Shown here one piece after another: positions 25,767 to 33,902 of a stretch of 47,084 nucleotides of DNA. A program made the position numbers and the translations under genes. The stretch comes from JBFGCA01 sp041567315 (GTDB lineage Bacteria > Acidobacteriota > Thermoanaerobaculia > Multivoradales > JAHEKO01), in NCBI GenBank assembly GCA_041567315.1, contig JBFGCA010000023.1, positions 1 through 47,084 of the forward strand, read 5' to 3'. Every line of letters starts with the position of its first letter. Within the stretch, counting starts at the first letter, position 1. Below the pieces are notes generated by a model that ran no database searches, had not been told where the DNA came from, and was given only the letters and a program-made list of their open reading frames with translations.

Positions 25767-26543
25767 TCAGAACTCGTAGGCAATGGAGGCTAGGCCGAAA
25801 TGGCCCCAACGGGAGTCGACGATCGGGCTTTCGCCGTACTCGTCGGCAAGCCGCTCGGCTCGCACCAGCCCGATCATCCGGACGCGATTCGTGATCTTCA
25901 GAAAAGCGCGCACGCCGGCCCCGAAGTTGAGTGCCGAGCCGGCCTCGAAGGCTGGTCGACCCGGACGCGCCTCCTCGGGTCTGACCCCAGCATAGTAGTC
26001 GACGAAGGCAGCGTCCTGCCAGATCACGCCGACGCCCGGGAAGATGCCGCCTTCACCGCGACCGAAGACCTTGGCCCAGGTCAGCTCCAGGCTGGCCTGG
26101 GTGCCGTCGCTGCGGCTCAGCGCATCTCTGGTGATCGTCGCTTCGACGTCGAAATCGCCAAGCTTCCACCCGCTCCTCAGACCCAGCTCGAAGGTTTCGC
26201 GTCGCTCTTCCATTCCAGCCAGAAAACTCGAGTCGCCCTCCTCGTACCCGGCAAACTGCGCGCGCCCGACGACGTCCAGGTTGAGTCGTTCGCTCTTTAT
26301 CAACTCGAATCCGGCCTCTATCCCCCGGAAATAGAACCGCTTGTAGTCGAGAGCGAGCACCGGGATGACGCGGGTCTGGTTGTCTGCACCGACATAGGGT
26401 CGGGGCGACGAGATAACGCCCAGCCCCAGCGACCACTGCACGCCCTGGGGTTCAGGCCCCTGTGCCTCCACTGGGCCAGTGGAGATCAACGCCACTAGCA
26501 ATGCAAGATGCAGTGTTGTTGGTTCTAGTGTCTTCATTGGCAC
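25767..26543 (-). CDS. MipA/OmpV-family outer-membrane protein
   Basis: The 258-residue protein has a Sec signal (LALLVALISTGPVEAQG) and a beta-barrel-like sequence typical of MipA/OmpV: WSLGLGVISSPRPYVGADNQ, VIPVLALDYKRFYFRG, EGGIFPGVGVIWQDAAFVDY followed by YAGV, and a terminal aromatic residue (IAYEF), the usual outer-membrane barrel ending. The family includes MltA-interacting proteins and omptin-like porins; the role here is unknown. It lies 109 bp upstream of the Mrp operon on the same strand; co-transcription is possible. Confidence 0.87.
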   Translation of the reverse strand: MPMKTLEPTTLHLALLVALISTGPVEAQGPEPQGVQWSLGLGVISSPRPYVGADNQTRVIPVLALDYKRFYFRGIEAGFELIKSERLNLDVVGRAQFAGYEEGDSSFLAGMEERRETFELGLRSGWKLGDFDVEATITRDALSRSDGTQASLELTWAKVFGRGEGGIFPGVGVIWQDAAFVDYYAGVRPEEARPGRPAFEAGSALNFGAGVRAFLKITNRVRMIGLVRAERLADEYGESPIVDSRWGHFGLASIAYEF

Positions 26544-26613
26544 AGCTCTCTCGAGGCGATCATATTCCTGTTCTTTCGCGACGGCGCCGCGCCCCCAGAC
26601 GAGGACTCCAGCC

Positions 26614-26790
26614 CTACTTCTCCAGAGCCGCTTGGATGCTCAGGAACTCACCGACGTTTTCCTTCGTCACGAGCCCCGCCAGACGCCCGTCGGCGAGCAC
26701 CGGAAGCGTGCGACCGGCCCGTTCTCGCAGACGTCGGAACACGGTCGTCGTCATCTCGGCTGCCTCTGCGGTCTCGAGATCCGTCAGCAT
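26614..26790 (-). pseudogene. CBS-domain tail of a site-2 protease, relic
   Basis: A 58-codon frame reads MLTDLETAEA ... RTLPVLADGRLAGLVTKENV then GEFLSIQAALEK. This is the C-terminal end of the M50 site-2-protease family with paired CBS domains (typically LPVV-x-G-R-LVGLLTLENVGEF-x-x-I-x-AAL). The metalloprotease body and first CBS motif are missing, and an in-frame TGA lies just upstream of the ATG. It occupies the middle of the 26544-26875 interval, which holds nothing else recognised. Probably a deletion remnant. Confidence 0.65.
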
Positions 26791-26875
26791 GGCTCACCAG
26801 GGCTTTCGACTTTCGAATCAGGTCCCGCTCCTCAGTTGAGCCGCGAGCTACACCGCTTGTCTGTATGCCGGATGG

Positions 26876-27283
26876 TCAGACAATCCGTGCCGACACCAAA
26901 TAGGTGATCGCGCTGACGCCGGCACACAGCGCCATACCCCAGATCATGTCGAACACCACCATACGCAGCGGGAACCCTTCGAGAGTGGCGAGGTTCGTGA
27001 GGTCGTAAGCGGCGTACGTGACAAGTCCGAGGAGTGCGCCGAGAAGGAAAGCCTTGGCGAGGCTTTCGCTCTCCATAGCCGGCCACACCACCAATACGAC
27101 GATGCCCAGAACGAAGACTAGGTAGAAGACCACGGCCGCGGCCCAGTTAACCTTCGCCCGCATGAGGTGCCCGAGCTCGGACCGGTAGAACGAGCGTGCG
27201 ACGACGCCGAGCCAGAGAAGATCGATCACCATGAAGCTCGTGAAGGCAACGGCGTAGAGCTTGAGGAAGATCGAGATGCTCAT
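26876..27283 (-). CDS. DUF2177 membrane protein
   Basis: The 135-residue protein has four helices and the DUF2177 pattern: FTSFMVIDLLWLGVVARSFY, RSELGHLM, LLGALLGLVTYAAYDLTNLA then TLEGFPLRMVVFDMIWGMAL. Function is not established for the family. It lies 37 bp downstream of the TspO-like fragment on the same strand, a pairing that recurs with photolyase and stress genes in other genomes (recalled). Confidence 0.86.
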   Translation of the reverse strand: MSISIFLKLYAVAFTSFMVIDLLWLGVVARSFYRSELGHLMRAKVNWAAAVVFYLVFVLGIVVLVVWPAMESESLAKAFLLGALLGLVTYAAYDLTNLATLEGFPLRMVVFDMIWGMALCAGVSAITYLVSARIV

Positions 27284-27320
27284 GGCGAGTCGTCGCCGTG
27301 GAATAAGTTCTCCCCCGGTG

Positions 27321-27572
27321 TCATTTGTTGAGTATCCAGATCGAGCCGTTGAGCACCGCGGCGAAGCTCACCCACGCCAGGTACGGTACGAGAAGCCAGC
27401 CGGTGGCTGGCCTTACACGCCAGAAAGCGCAAAGCGTGGCGAGGATCGCGAGCCCCAGCAGGAGGATCTCGGCGAACGCCCATCCCGGCGACTGCGCCGT
27501 CGCAAAACCCGACAGCCACCCCACCGCCAGCAACACCGCCGCGGCGAGAGTCAGCTCGATCGGGTTGCTCAT
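27321..27572 (-). CDS. Truncated TspO/MBR-like protein
   Basis: The 83-residue protein matches the second half of TspO/MBR (tryptophan-rich sensory protein): PGWAFAEILLLGLAILATLC, AFWRVRPATGWLLVPYLAWV, SFAAVLNGSIWILN. Normal TspO is about 150-160 residues with five helices; the first two helices and the tryptophan-rich PxW motif are absent, and nothing like them is seen in the 240 bp upstream. The N-terminal helix (PIELTLAAAVLLAVGWLSG) partly resembles helix 3. An AGGATGAAGGA ribosome-like stretch precedes the ATG, so it may still be translated. Either a decayed TspO or a half-length variant. Confidence 0.6.
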   Translation of the reverse strand: MSNPIELTLAAAVLLAVGWLSGFATAQSPGWAFAEILLLGLAILATLCAFWRVRPATGWLLVPYLAWVSFAAVLNGSIWILNK

Positions 27573-27813
27573 TCCTTCATCCTACCTTCGGCTGACTCGG
27601 GCGAGTCGATCTGGACGGGCTCCCCGTCCACGGGAGCTGGGGCGGGATCGGCGCGAGCTCGAACACTGCACAGGGAATGACTGCGAAGCAAGGGTGAGCC
27701 GCCACGCGAGTTCTGGAGGGTTGGTCGGCGCGCGCGGCAGCGGCCCGGCGGCCGGCCTCGAGCGTCCAGAGAAAGACGGGGGGGCCACGGAGGCAGCGCC
27801 TGTCCCCGAATTC

Positions 27814-29364
27814 CTAGTCACTCGGCACGCGGTGTCTGATGAGGAGCGCGACGAAGAAAACCGTCAGCGCGAGACAGAGCCATGGAAGGGCGTCGCCGGT
27901 CCGTTGATAGACCGTTTTCACGCCCCGCTCGGGGACCGCCGCCGACAGCCGCCGGTCGGGGGTCGCGTAGTGGTCTAGCCGCCCGAGAACCCGGCCCTGG
28001 TAGTCGGTCACGACGTTCAAACCGTGGTTGGCCGGCCGGACCAGCGAGAAGCCCTGTTCCACGGCCCGGACCAGCGCCATGCGAGGATGGAGCTCCTTGA
28101 TCGCGGGCCAGTCTCCCGACGGCGCCACGAGGACGTCGACGCCATCGCTCCCCGCGCTCCGCACGAAGCGCGGCGAGTCCATGTCGTAGCAGATAACTCC
28201 TCCCAAGGTGGTGAACGCCGTCTCGTGCACGAACGGCCTCTCGCTGCCGGCCAAGGCGAAGGGCTCCTCGATCACCGGCACCGTGTGGTGCTTCCAGTAG
28301 GTCTGGACGACCTCTCCCGCCGGGCTGATGAGGAGCAGCCGGTTCTCGTTCGGCCCGCCGGAGGCGCCGGGAATCAGGGCGATCGTCATGGCCAGGTAGA
28401 TCTCCTCCTCTTGCGCCAGCCGTCGACCCTGCTCGATGAGCTCCTCATCCTGCTCCTCGTCGAACGAGACCAGGGCTCCTTCCGGCCAGACGACCAGGTG
28501 GGCGCCTGCCCGGGCCTCGCGGCGCGTGTCTTCGAACAGCTGCGGGTAAGTCGACTCGAGGGTCGCCCGAAAACTCGCCGCGCGCGCCTCGTCGACCTCC
28601 TGTTTCATCAGGATCTGCTGGGAGAGCAGGAAGTCCTCAGGTGCGACGATATCGAGCAGGTCGGGTGGCGTCACGATGGCCACGCGAAAGGCCCCGCCGG
28701 ACGGTGCGAAGAAGACGAGGCGCGAGCTGCCGAAGAGAACGACCGCTCCCAACACGAGACCGTAGACCACGACCCCCGCACGGGCCCTGCCGTCGGACCA
28801 GCCGCTCCGCCAGAGGTTGTTGGCCACCGGGGCGAGCCAGAGCATGACGAAGGTGATGCCCCAGATGCCCGCGATCGAGGCAAGCTGCAGCAGCGCGAGG
28901 TTCTCGGTCTGGGTATAGGCGAGATTCCCCCAGGTGGTCTGGGAGATGCGCAGCGTGAACAGAAACTCGAGCGCGACAGCCGAACTCGGGAACACCAGGG
29001 TCTGGGCGACGCCCCGGATGCGGCTCTCGCTGAGACGGTCCAGCAGGTACGGCACCACGGAGTAGACCGCTCCCACGGCCGCCATCTTCGCCATCACGAG
29101 CGGCGGGAACGGCCACAGCCCGAGCCACAAGATGGGCATGGTGACAAAGAACACCAGGTACGCCCCTGCCAGGCCTTTCCAGAGCTTGGAAGCAGTGCGA
29201 AGGTAGCGAACCAGCAACACGGGGTACAGCCAGGCGGCCAGCGGCAGGATCCACCTGCCGTTCGACACCACGAGCAGCGCGGCCCCGGCCAGCAGCAGCG
29301 GAAACCCGACGCTCATCCTGGCCCGCAAACGGTCGATTCTCTTCGTCATGCTCTGCGTCCCCAT
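27814..29364 (-). CDS. Apolipoprotein N-acyltransferase-like protein (Lnt family)
   Basis: The 516-residue protein has about seven N-terminal helices (residues 15-235) followed by a carbon-nitrogen hydrolase domain. The nitrilase triad is visible: Glu in VVWPEGALV, Lys in YWKHHTVPV, and Cys in GVICYDMDSP. Length and layout match Lnt, which adds the third acyl chain to lipoproteins. The helix-domain spacing and the lack of other lipoprotein genes around it suggest a paralogue rather than the housekeeping copy, so no symbol is given. AGGAGG precedes the ATG. It is divergent from a TetR repressor and shares its operator region, so it is probably the repressor's target. Confidence 0.83.
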   Translation of the reverse strand: MGTQSMTKRIDRLRARMSVGFPLLLAGAALLVVSNGRWILPLAAWLYPVLLVRYLRTASKLWKGLAGAYLVFFVTMPILWLGLWPFPPLVMAKMAAVGAVYSVVPYLLDRLSESRIRGVAQTLVFPSSAVALEFLFTLRISQTTWGNLAYTQTENLALLQLASIAGIWGITFVMLWLAPVANNLWRSGWSDGRARAGVVVYGLVLGAVVLFGSSRLVFFAPSGGAFRVAIVTPPDLLDIVAPEDFLLSQQILMKQEVDEARAASFRATLESTYPQLFEDTRREARAGAHLVVWPEGALVSFDEEQDEELIEQGRRLAQEEEIYLAMTIALIPGASGGPNENRLLLISPAGEVVQTYWKHHTVPVIEEPFALAGSERPFVHETAFTTLGGVICYDMDSPRFVRSAGSDGVDVLVAPSGDWPAIKELHPRMALVRAVEQGFSLVRPANHGLNVVTDYQGRVLGRLDHYATPDRRLSAAVPERGVKTVYQRTGDALPWLCLALTVFFVALLIRHRVPSD

Positions 29365-29431
29365 GGGCTGAGTCCTCCTCGTCTCCGTCGTCTGGTGGAC
29401 CTTTCATCCAGCATTCCCGAATCATACGACA

Positions 29432-29456
29432 ATACTGAGCTAATGTTCAGTATAAT
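29432..29456. promoter_or_regulatory. TetR operator and -10 box
   Basis: ATACTGA (29432-29438) and TCAGTAT (29447-29453) form a perfect 7-base inverted repeat around 8 bases. The right arm runs into TATAAT (29451-29456), a consensus -10 for the plus-strand TetR gene. A further half-site GTTCAG lies at 29465-29470. Reverse-strand ACTGAACATTAG within the dyad looks like known AcrR/TetR-type operators. Binding here would block both divergent genes. Confidence 0.65.
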
Positions 29457-29490
29457 GAGCGAAGGTTCAGCACCGACCCGGAGATCCACC

Positions 29491-30093
29491 ATGCCAAAGC
29501 TGACCGAGGCCCATTTCGCAGCTCGCAAGGAGCAGATTCTGAAGGCCGCCTTCGAGTGCCTTGCACACAAGGGCTACTCCCGCCTGACCGTGCGCGACAT
29601 CGCCGCCGAGGCCGGGATCAGCGTGGGCACCCTCTACCTCCACTTCGAGAACAAGCAGGAGATCGTAGAGGCCCTCGTCGAGCAGGAGCGCGCGCTCGAC
29701 GAAGCCGCGCTCGAGGAGATTCCGGTGGAGGGCGGCCCGCTGGAAGCCCTCGGCGCGACCTTCGGTTTCTTGATCGAGCGCCTCGACGACCCGGACTCGG
29801 CTGCAGCCTTGCGGGTCGACGTCGAGCTATGGGCCGAGGCAATTCACCGTCCCGCTGTGAACAAGATCTTCCAGGACAGTCTCCGCTACTGGCTCGGCCG
29901 GCTGTCCGAGCTCGTCGAGGAGGCCAAGGTGGCAGGTGAGCTCCCTCCTGGTGTCGATCCGGCCGGCCTGACACAGCTCCTCATCGCGATGCTCGCGGGC
30001 CTCGAGCTGATGAAAGTCATGCAGCCCGAGGTGCCGGTGGGGCCCCTGGTACAGCCCCTCCGGACCCTGCTACAGGCCCACCTCGATACCTAG
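29491..30093 (+). CDS. TetR/AcrR-family repressor
   Basis: The 200-residue protein has an N-terminal TetR HTH (KEQILKAAFECLAHKGYSRL, TVRDIAAEAGISVGTLYLHF, ENKQEIVEALV) and a C-terminal ligand-binding helical domain with a tail similar to AcrR/BetI-type groups (PPGVDPAGLTQLLIAMLAGL). ATG 29491 is chosen because TATAAT at 29451-29456 puts the transcription start past the upstream ATGs, and CGGAGAT lies 7 bases before it. Likely autoregulated and repressing the divergent Lnt-like gene; ligand unknown. Confidence 0.9.
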   Translation: MPKLTEAHFAARKEQILKAAFECLAHKGYSRLTVRDIAAEAGISVGTLYLHFENKQEIVEALVEQERALDEAALEEIPVEGGPLEALGATFGFLIERLDDPDSAAALRVDVELWAEAIHRPAVNKIFQDSLRYWLGRLSELVEEAKVAGELPPGVDPAGLTQLLIAMLAGLELMKVMQPEVPVGPLVQPLRTLLQAHLDT

Positions 30094-30113
30094 CCGGGCT
30101 CCCGGACCCGGCT
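30092..30113 (+). terminator. Hairpin at the end of the TetR gene
   Basis: AGCCGGG (30092-30098) pairs with CCCGGCT (30107-30113) around an 8-base loop. The left arm begins in the TetR stop codon. No T-tract follows, so strength is uncertain. The rest of 30094-30381 (288 bp) shows no gene or clear promoter. Confidence 0.35.
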
Positions 30114-30381
30114 GAAGACCCCGGACCGGACGGCGAGACCTGTTTGGCCACCCATCCCTCGCTTCGCTCGGTATGGCAGCGCGTCCGGGAGCTCCATCGT
30201 CGGGCTTCGGATAGAGCCTTCAGCCTCGCAGAAGCGAAACCGTTGGGGATGACTTCGCCGCGGGCCACGGCTGCCCAAGGACGACCGTCTCCGGCAAGAA
30301 GATGACAGGCTACCCACTCGAGAGCAACCGGCGGAATGAACAGCCGGTCACCGGAGTAGCCACCTTTCGCTAGCGGATGCC

Positions 30382-31374
30382 ATGCTCCCGGAGTTCCTGA
30401 TCCCCGAGTTCCAGGCCCTGTTGCGACCGATCGAACTCCTGCTGAAGGTCGTCAACCTGATCTGGGGGTTCGGAATCTCGCTGCTGTTGCCGGCGCTGGT
30501 CTTCTGGCTCGGTGGCAGCGAGCGCGGCTTCCGCGCCGCCTGGATCACCGCCCTCTCGGGAAGTCTGAATACGCTACTCAAATGGGCGCTGGCCATGCCG
30601 CGGCCGTTCTACGTGACCGATCGGTTCACTCCCCTCAAGCTGACCGACGGCTACGGCATGCCCTCGGGCAATGCGCAGGGGCCCGCGACCTTGTTGGTGA
30701 CTCTCGCCAAGAACGGGCCGCGCTGGATCTGGGCCGTCGGCGCGCCGTTCGTCCTGCTCGCGGGAGTGGCGCGCATCTACTACGGAGTCCATAGCGTCAA
30801 CCAGGTTCTGGTGGGCTGGGGCCTCGGCATCGCCATCGCCGGTTTGGCGATGGCCGCCGAACGGCCCCTGGTCGACGCCGCCAGGCGTCTCGGCCCCCGG
30901 CAGCGGATCGGAGCGCTGCTACTGCTGGCCGGGATCGTGTTCGGCCTCTGGCATGCGGTAGCCACGTGGTCGATACGCCAGAAGCCGCCCCCGGCGGAAT
31001 GGGCGGAGCGCTTTGCCGAGTTGCAGGTCGAACTCGACGAGCAGGACGAGCCGTACAGCCTGGTCGTGCCGGCCGAAGCCGGAGAGATCGCCGGCTTTCT
31101 GCTCGGCTTCGGCCTGGTCGCGCTCGCGTTTCTCTCGCGCGGCTGGCCCCGGCTCGAACGACCTCGCGAGCGCTGGATTTCCGTCGGAATCGGGCTGCCC
31201 ACCTACTTCCTGTGGTCCAAAGGCGCCGGAGCGATCATCGCAGGCCTCGCCGCGGTGAGTAAGGGACTCGTCTTCTCGCTGCTGATGATTCCGCTCGTCG
31301 CAACGCTTCCGCTCGCCCTATTCCTGGTGGTTCCCGTTGTTGCCCAACGATTGGCGCGAGGGCGCGGACGCTGA
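30382..31374 (+). CDS. PAP2-superfamily membrane phosphatase, altered active site
   Basis: The 330-residue membrane protein shows the type-2 phosphatidic-acid-phosphatase layout. Motif 1 is K-WALAMP-RP (Kx6RP). Motif 2 reads PSGN, not PSGH. Motif 3 reads ARIYYGVHSVNQ (SRx5Hx3D with Ala for Ser and Gln for Asp). So the general-acid histidine and the charge-relay aspartate are replaced while the nucleophilic histidine remains. A C-terminal hydrophobic half (about 170-330) is unusual for the family. Enzymatic activity on lipid or isoprenoid phosphates is doubtful or changed. No good ribosome site was seen before the ATG. It converges on the gene at 31434. Confidence 0.72.
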   Translation: MLPEFLIPEFQALLRPIELLLKVVNLIWGFGISLLLPALVFWLGGSERGFRAAWITALSGSLNTLLKWALAMPRPFYVTDRFTPLKLTDGYGMPSGNAQGPATLLVTLAKNGPRWIWAVGAPFVLLAGVARIYYGVHSVNQVLVGWGLGIAIAGLAMAAERPLVDAARRLGPRQRIGALLLLAGIVFGLWHAVATWSIRQKPPPAEWAERFAELQVELDEQDEPYSLVVPAEAGEIAGFLLGFGLVALAFLSRGWPRLERPRERWISVGIGLPTYFLWSKGAGAIIAGLAAVSKGLVFSLLMIPLVATLPLALFLVVPVVAQRLARGRGR

Positions 31375-31433
31375 GTGCCTATCCCCCCTTGTCAGGGGAA
31401 GCCTGATCGCTGTTCCTCGGTCAGGTGGTGCGC

Positions 31434-32594
31434 TCAGGAAGAGCGCCCGCGGGAGAGGGTAGCACCTCTCAAACGGTATCCGTGCCCCGTCACGGTCTCG
31501 ATGTCGCCGGAGTAGGGCCCGAGCTTGCGCCGAAGAGTGCGAATCACCGCGTCGACCACGTTGCTCCCGGCGAACGGCTGTTGCCATACGTCGCGCAGCG
31601 CCTCGTCGCGCGTGACGACCGAGCCCTTGCGGTCGGCGAGATAGCACAGCAGGCCATGCTCGAGCGGCGTCAACGGGCGTCTTTCGCCATCAATGAGTAG
31701 CTCCCGATTCTCTCGATCATGCTGGAAGCCGTAGCCAGCGGTTTCCGACCGGCCGCCCATCGGCAGCGGCTTCGACGCGAAGAACGCCTGGAGTAGGGGC
31801 GCAACATCGTCGTCTCCGTCCCACGGCGGGTGTGCATCGCCATCGAGGGTCACCAGTGACGAGCCGGGCACGGCGGCAGCGAGCTTGCGACCCGCCGACA
31901 AGGGCACCGTCCGATCGCCTCGGCGGTGAATCACGATCACCGGACAGGGCACGTCGGCCACAGCGTCTGAAGCGTCCATCCCATAGCTGAGTCGCAGCAG
32001 GCTGCAGGCGAGCTCGGCATCTCCGGAAGCCCGCTGCCGGCGGCCGAACTCGCGCAGATCGCCGGCGGTAAGGGCGGGGTGGAGGACGTTGGCCAGAACC
32101 TCGGAGCCAAGCCCCCAATGTGCCTCGACCAGAGAGCAGAAGGCTTCGAAGATCTCTGGCGGCCCGATATCCGACCCCACCGCGTACGAGCCATAGAAGG
32201 CGAGCCGTTTGATCTGCTTCGGCCTGCGAGCCGCGAAAACCAGAGCCGTGGGGCCCGCGCAGGAGACGGCGAAAAGCGAAGCCGTGTCCACCTCCAGGTG
32301 GTCGAAGACGGCCTCGAGAACCGCCACTTCTGTGGCCAGTGATTCCGTCTCATCGCCACGCACGCTCAAGCCCGCGCCGGGCCGGTCATAGCGCACGACC
32401 GTGTGTGTCTCACCCAGTTGGGTGAAGAAGCGTCGAAAAGGCTCGTAGGCCCAATCGGCCTCGAGGTGGCTGATCCACCATGCCGGGCAGATCAGCGGCG
32501 GACCCGACCCGTTGAGGGCGTAAGCGATGCGGGAGCCTCCGGGTCCTTCGAGGAACTGGATGGGCAGCGATGCCGGCAAGGGTTGCGGCTCCAC
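31434..32594 (-). CDS. Alpha/beta hydrolase fused to OmpR-type winged helix
   Basis: The 386-residue protein starts with an alpha/beta hydrolase (about 15-270). The nucleophile elbow reads FAVSCAGP (Ser near residue 110, flanked by Ala in place of Gly), with HRRGDRTVP carrying the acid and DGDAHPPWDGD the catalytic His. The C-terminal 100 residues form an OmpR/PhoB winged helix (RRPLTPLEHGLLCYLADRKG, SNVVDAVIRTLRRKL, ETVTGHGYRL). Known proteins of this kind usually carry the winged helix at the N-terminus followed by the hydrolase; the reverse order is worth noting. A regulator that senses a small ester- or lactone-like ligand is the simplest idea. No ribosome site was identified. Confidence 0.83.
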   Translation of the reverse strand: MEPQPLPASLPIQFLEGPGGSRIAYALNGSGPPLICPAWWISHLEADWAYEPFRRFFTQLGETHTVVRYDRPGAGLSVRGDETESLATEVAVLEAVFDHLEVDTASLFAVSCAGPTALVFAARRPKQIKRLAFYGSYAVGSDIGPPEIFEAFCSLVEAHWGLGSEVLANVLHPALTAGDLREFGRRQRASGDAELACSLLRLSYGMDASDAVADVPCPVIVIHRRGDRTVPLSAGRKLAAAVPGSSLVTLDGDAHPPWDGDDDVAPLLQAFFASKPLPMGGRSETAGYGFQHDRENRELLIDGERRPLTPLEHGLLCYLADRKGSVVTRDEALRDVWQQPFAGSNVVDAVIRTLRRKLGPYSGDIETVTGHGYRLRGATLSRGRSS

Positions 32595-32743
32595 CCGCGA
32601 TTATCCCACGCTTCTCTTCACTCATGAGGACACGATCTTCATCGGTTCCTCACGCCGTCTTCATGCGCCTTCGTCTCGAAGCTGCCACCTTCTGCCTGCC
32701 ACGCACAAGCTCTCGAGCAACGAACCAGAAAGGAGAAGACAGC

Positions 32744-33133
32744 ATGAACAGGCAGAAATGGCTTCGGATCGCCCTCGTTGCCTTCGGGCTCGTGTTCACG
32801 GTGGGGCTCTTGCCCATGACGATCCTCTTCCCCGGCGGCTGGATGTGGGAGCCTCGCCAGACAGAGTACGAACAGATGATCCTCGCCATCTATGCCGTGC
32901 TCGGCATCTTCCTGCTGCGCGCCGCCAGACGGCCCCCGGCCCACGCCAGCCTGATCTCCTTCACGGCATGGTCGAGCATCGTCCATGGAGGCGTGATGCT
33001 GACCCAGGCTCTCGTCGACCCGACGGAGCATGCCAACCTCTGCGGAGACGTGCCCGCCTTGATCCTCGTGGGCGCTCTCTTTCTGTGGCTCGGGCCGACG
33101 GCCGAGACCGCGGTGGACGGAGGCGCGTCATGA
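32744..33133 (+). CDS. DUF6632-like membrane protein
   Basis: The 129-residue protein has four helices with the pattern MNRQKWLRIALVAFGLVFT, PMTILFPGGWMWEPRQTEYE, QMILAIYAVLGIFLLRAARR, SFTAWSSIVHGGVMLTQALV, which I recall as DUF6632. Function unknown. AAGGAGAAG precedes ATG 32744. The stop overlaps the ATG of the OsmC-like gene as ATGA, so they are coupled. It is divergent from the hydrolase-winged-helix regulator and may be controlled by it. Confidence 0.72.
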   Translation: MNRQKWLRIALVAFGLVFTVGLLPMTILFPGGWMWEPRQTEYEQMILAIYAVLGIFLLRAARRPPAHASLISFTAWSSIVHGGVMLTQALVDPTEHANLCGDVPALILVGALFLWLGPTAETAVDGGAS

Positions 33134-33681
33134 ACGGGAGCCCGACGCGCACAGCCTCCTTCGCCCAACGCCGGCAGCAGCCCCTCATCGACCGCTATCG
33201 GGACGCTCCCGAAGAAGCGCAGATCACCGATCGGGCCAGAACCTGCGGCGGGGTCGATCAAGACCCCTTCCACGGGCGCGTCGTCGTTGGCCGTGAGGAC
33301 CACGGCGTGGAGATGGTCTTCGGCATCCACCGAGCCGTGGGCGGCGACCACGACGCCCCCAACCCGGGCGACCTGCTCTGCGCCGGCCTCGCCGCGTGCC
33401 TGGATGCGACTGTGCGTATCATCGCCGACCGGATGGGGATTCAGCTTGTCGAACTGGAGGTCGAGGTGACCGCCCACGCCGACGTTCGTGGGACCCTGCT
33501 GGTCGATCGGTCCGTACCCGTCGGCTTTCAGCGCATCGCATGTGAAGCTCGCCTACGCGCCGCCCACGGCACCGACCCGTCCTTGATCCGGAAGCTGGGG
33601 AGAATGGCCGAGGAGTGCTGCGTGAACTACCAGACGCTCGCCCGGGGGACCGATCTCTCGACCGCAGTTCATGTCCTTTGA
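33130..33681 (+). CDS. OsmC-like protein
   Basis: The 183-residue protein has the OsmC fold: NPGDLLCAGLAACLDATVRI contains the first redox-type cysteine at the start of the long helix, and EECCVNYQTLARG near the end holds the second (a CC pair). Both cysteines expected of an Ohr/OsmC peroxidase are present here, unlike the OsmC at 13863. Coupled to the DUF6632 gene by an ATGA overlap. The stop at 33679-33681 runs straight into the HigA relic. Confidence 0.83.
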   Translation: MNGSPTRTASFAQRRQQPLIDRYRDAPEEAQITDRARTCGGVDQDPFHGRVVVGREDHGVEMVFGIHRAVGGDHDAPNPGDLLCAGLAACLDATVRIIADRMGIQLVELEVEVTAHADVRGTLLVDRSVPVGFQRIACEARLRAAHGTDPSLIRKLGRMAEECCVNYQTLARGTDLSTAVHVL

Positions 33682-33818
33682 AGCGGCTCCCGCGCTTCTT
33701 CGGCACCAGCGATTGGTTCTGGCTCAATCTCCAGACGCGTTTCGACCTCGAAGTGGAGAAAGAACGCTTCGGCGAGTCGCTCGAGGCCCAGGTGGAGGTG
33801 CTGGCGAGAGCAGGCTGA
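33678..33818 (+). pseudogene. HigA-type antitoxin C-terminus, relic
   Basis: In a frame different from the OsmC gene, LKRLPRFFGTSDWFWLNLQT then RFDLEVEKERFGESLEAQVE match the last 45 or so residues of HigA/VapI addiction-module antitoxins (AxRLGRFFGTSPEFWLNLQ). The helix-turn-helix part and any HigB toxin are missing. It is probably what remains after a deletion that joined the OsmC gene to the antitoxin end. No start codon of its own. Confidence 0.65.
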
Positions 33819-33902
33819 CGAGCAGCTCTGCCCGCTCGGTAGGCCGGCTCTCAACGTGCCCGCCGGATTCGAACCCGCTGGGGAGGAGCCGCCGCACCGC
33901 CC

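Noticed and set aside
30145..30175. CTCGCTTCGCTCGGTATGG as a repeat related to the palindromic family
   Set aside because: No shared core or CTAG ends; probably chance similarity in GC-rich DNA.
31380..31400. Short CCCC...GGGG hairpin between two convergent genes as a terminator
   Set aside because: Only five paired bases and no T-run; too weak to list.
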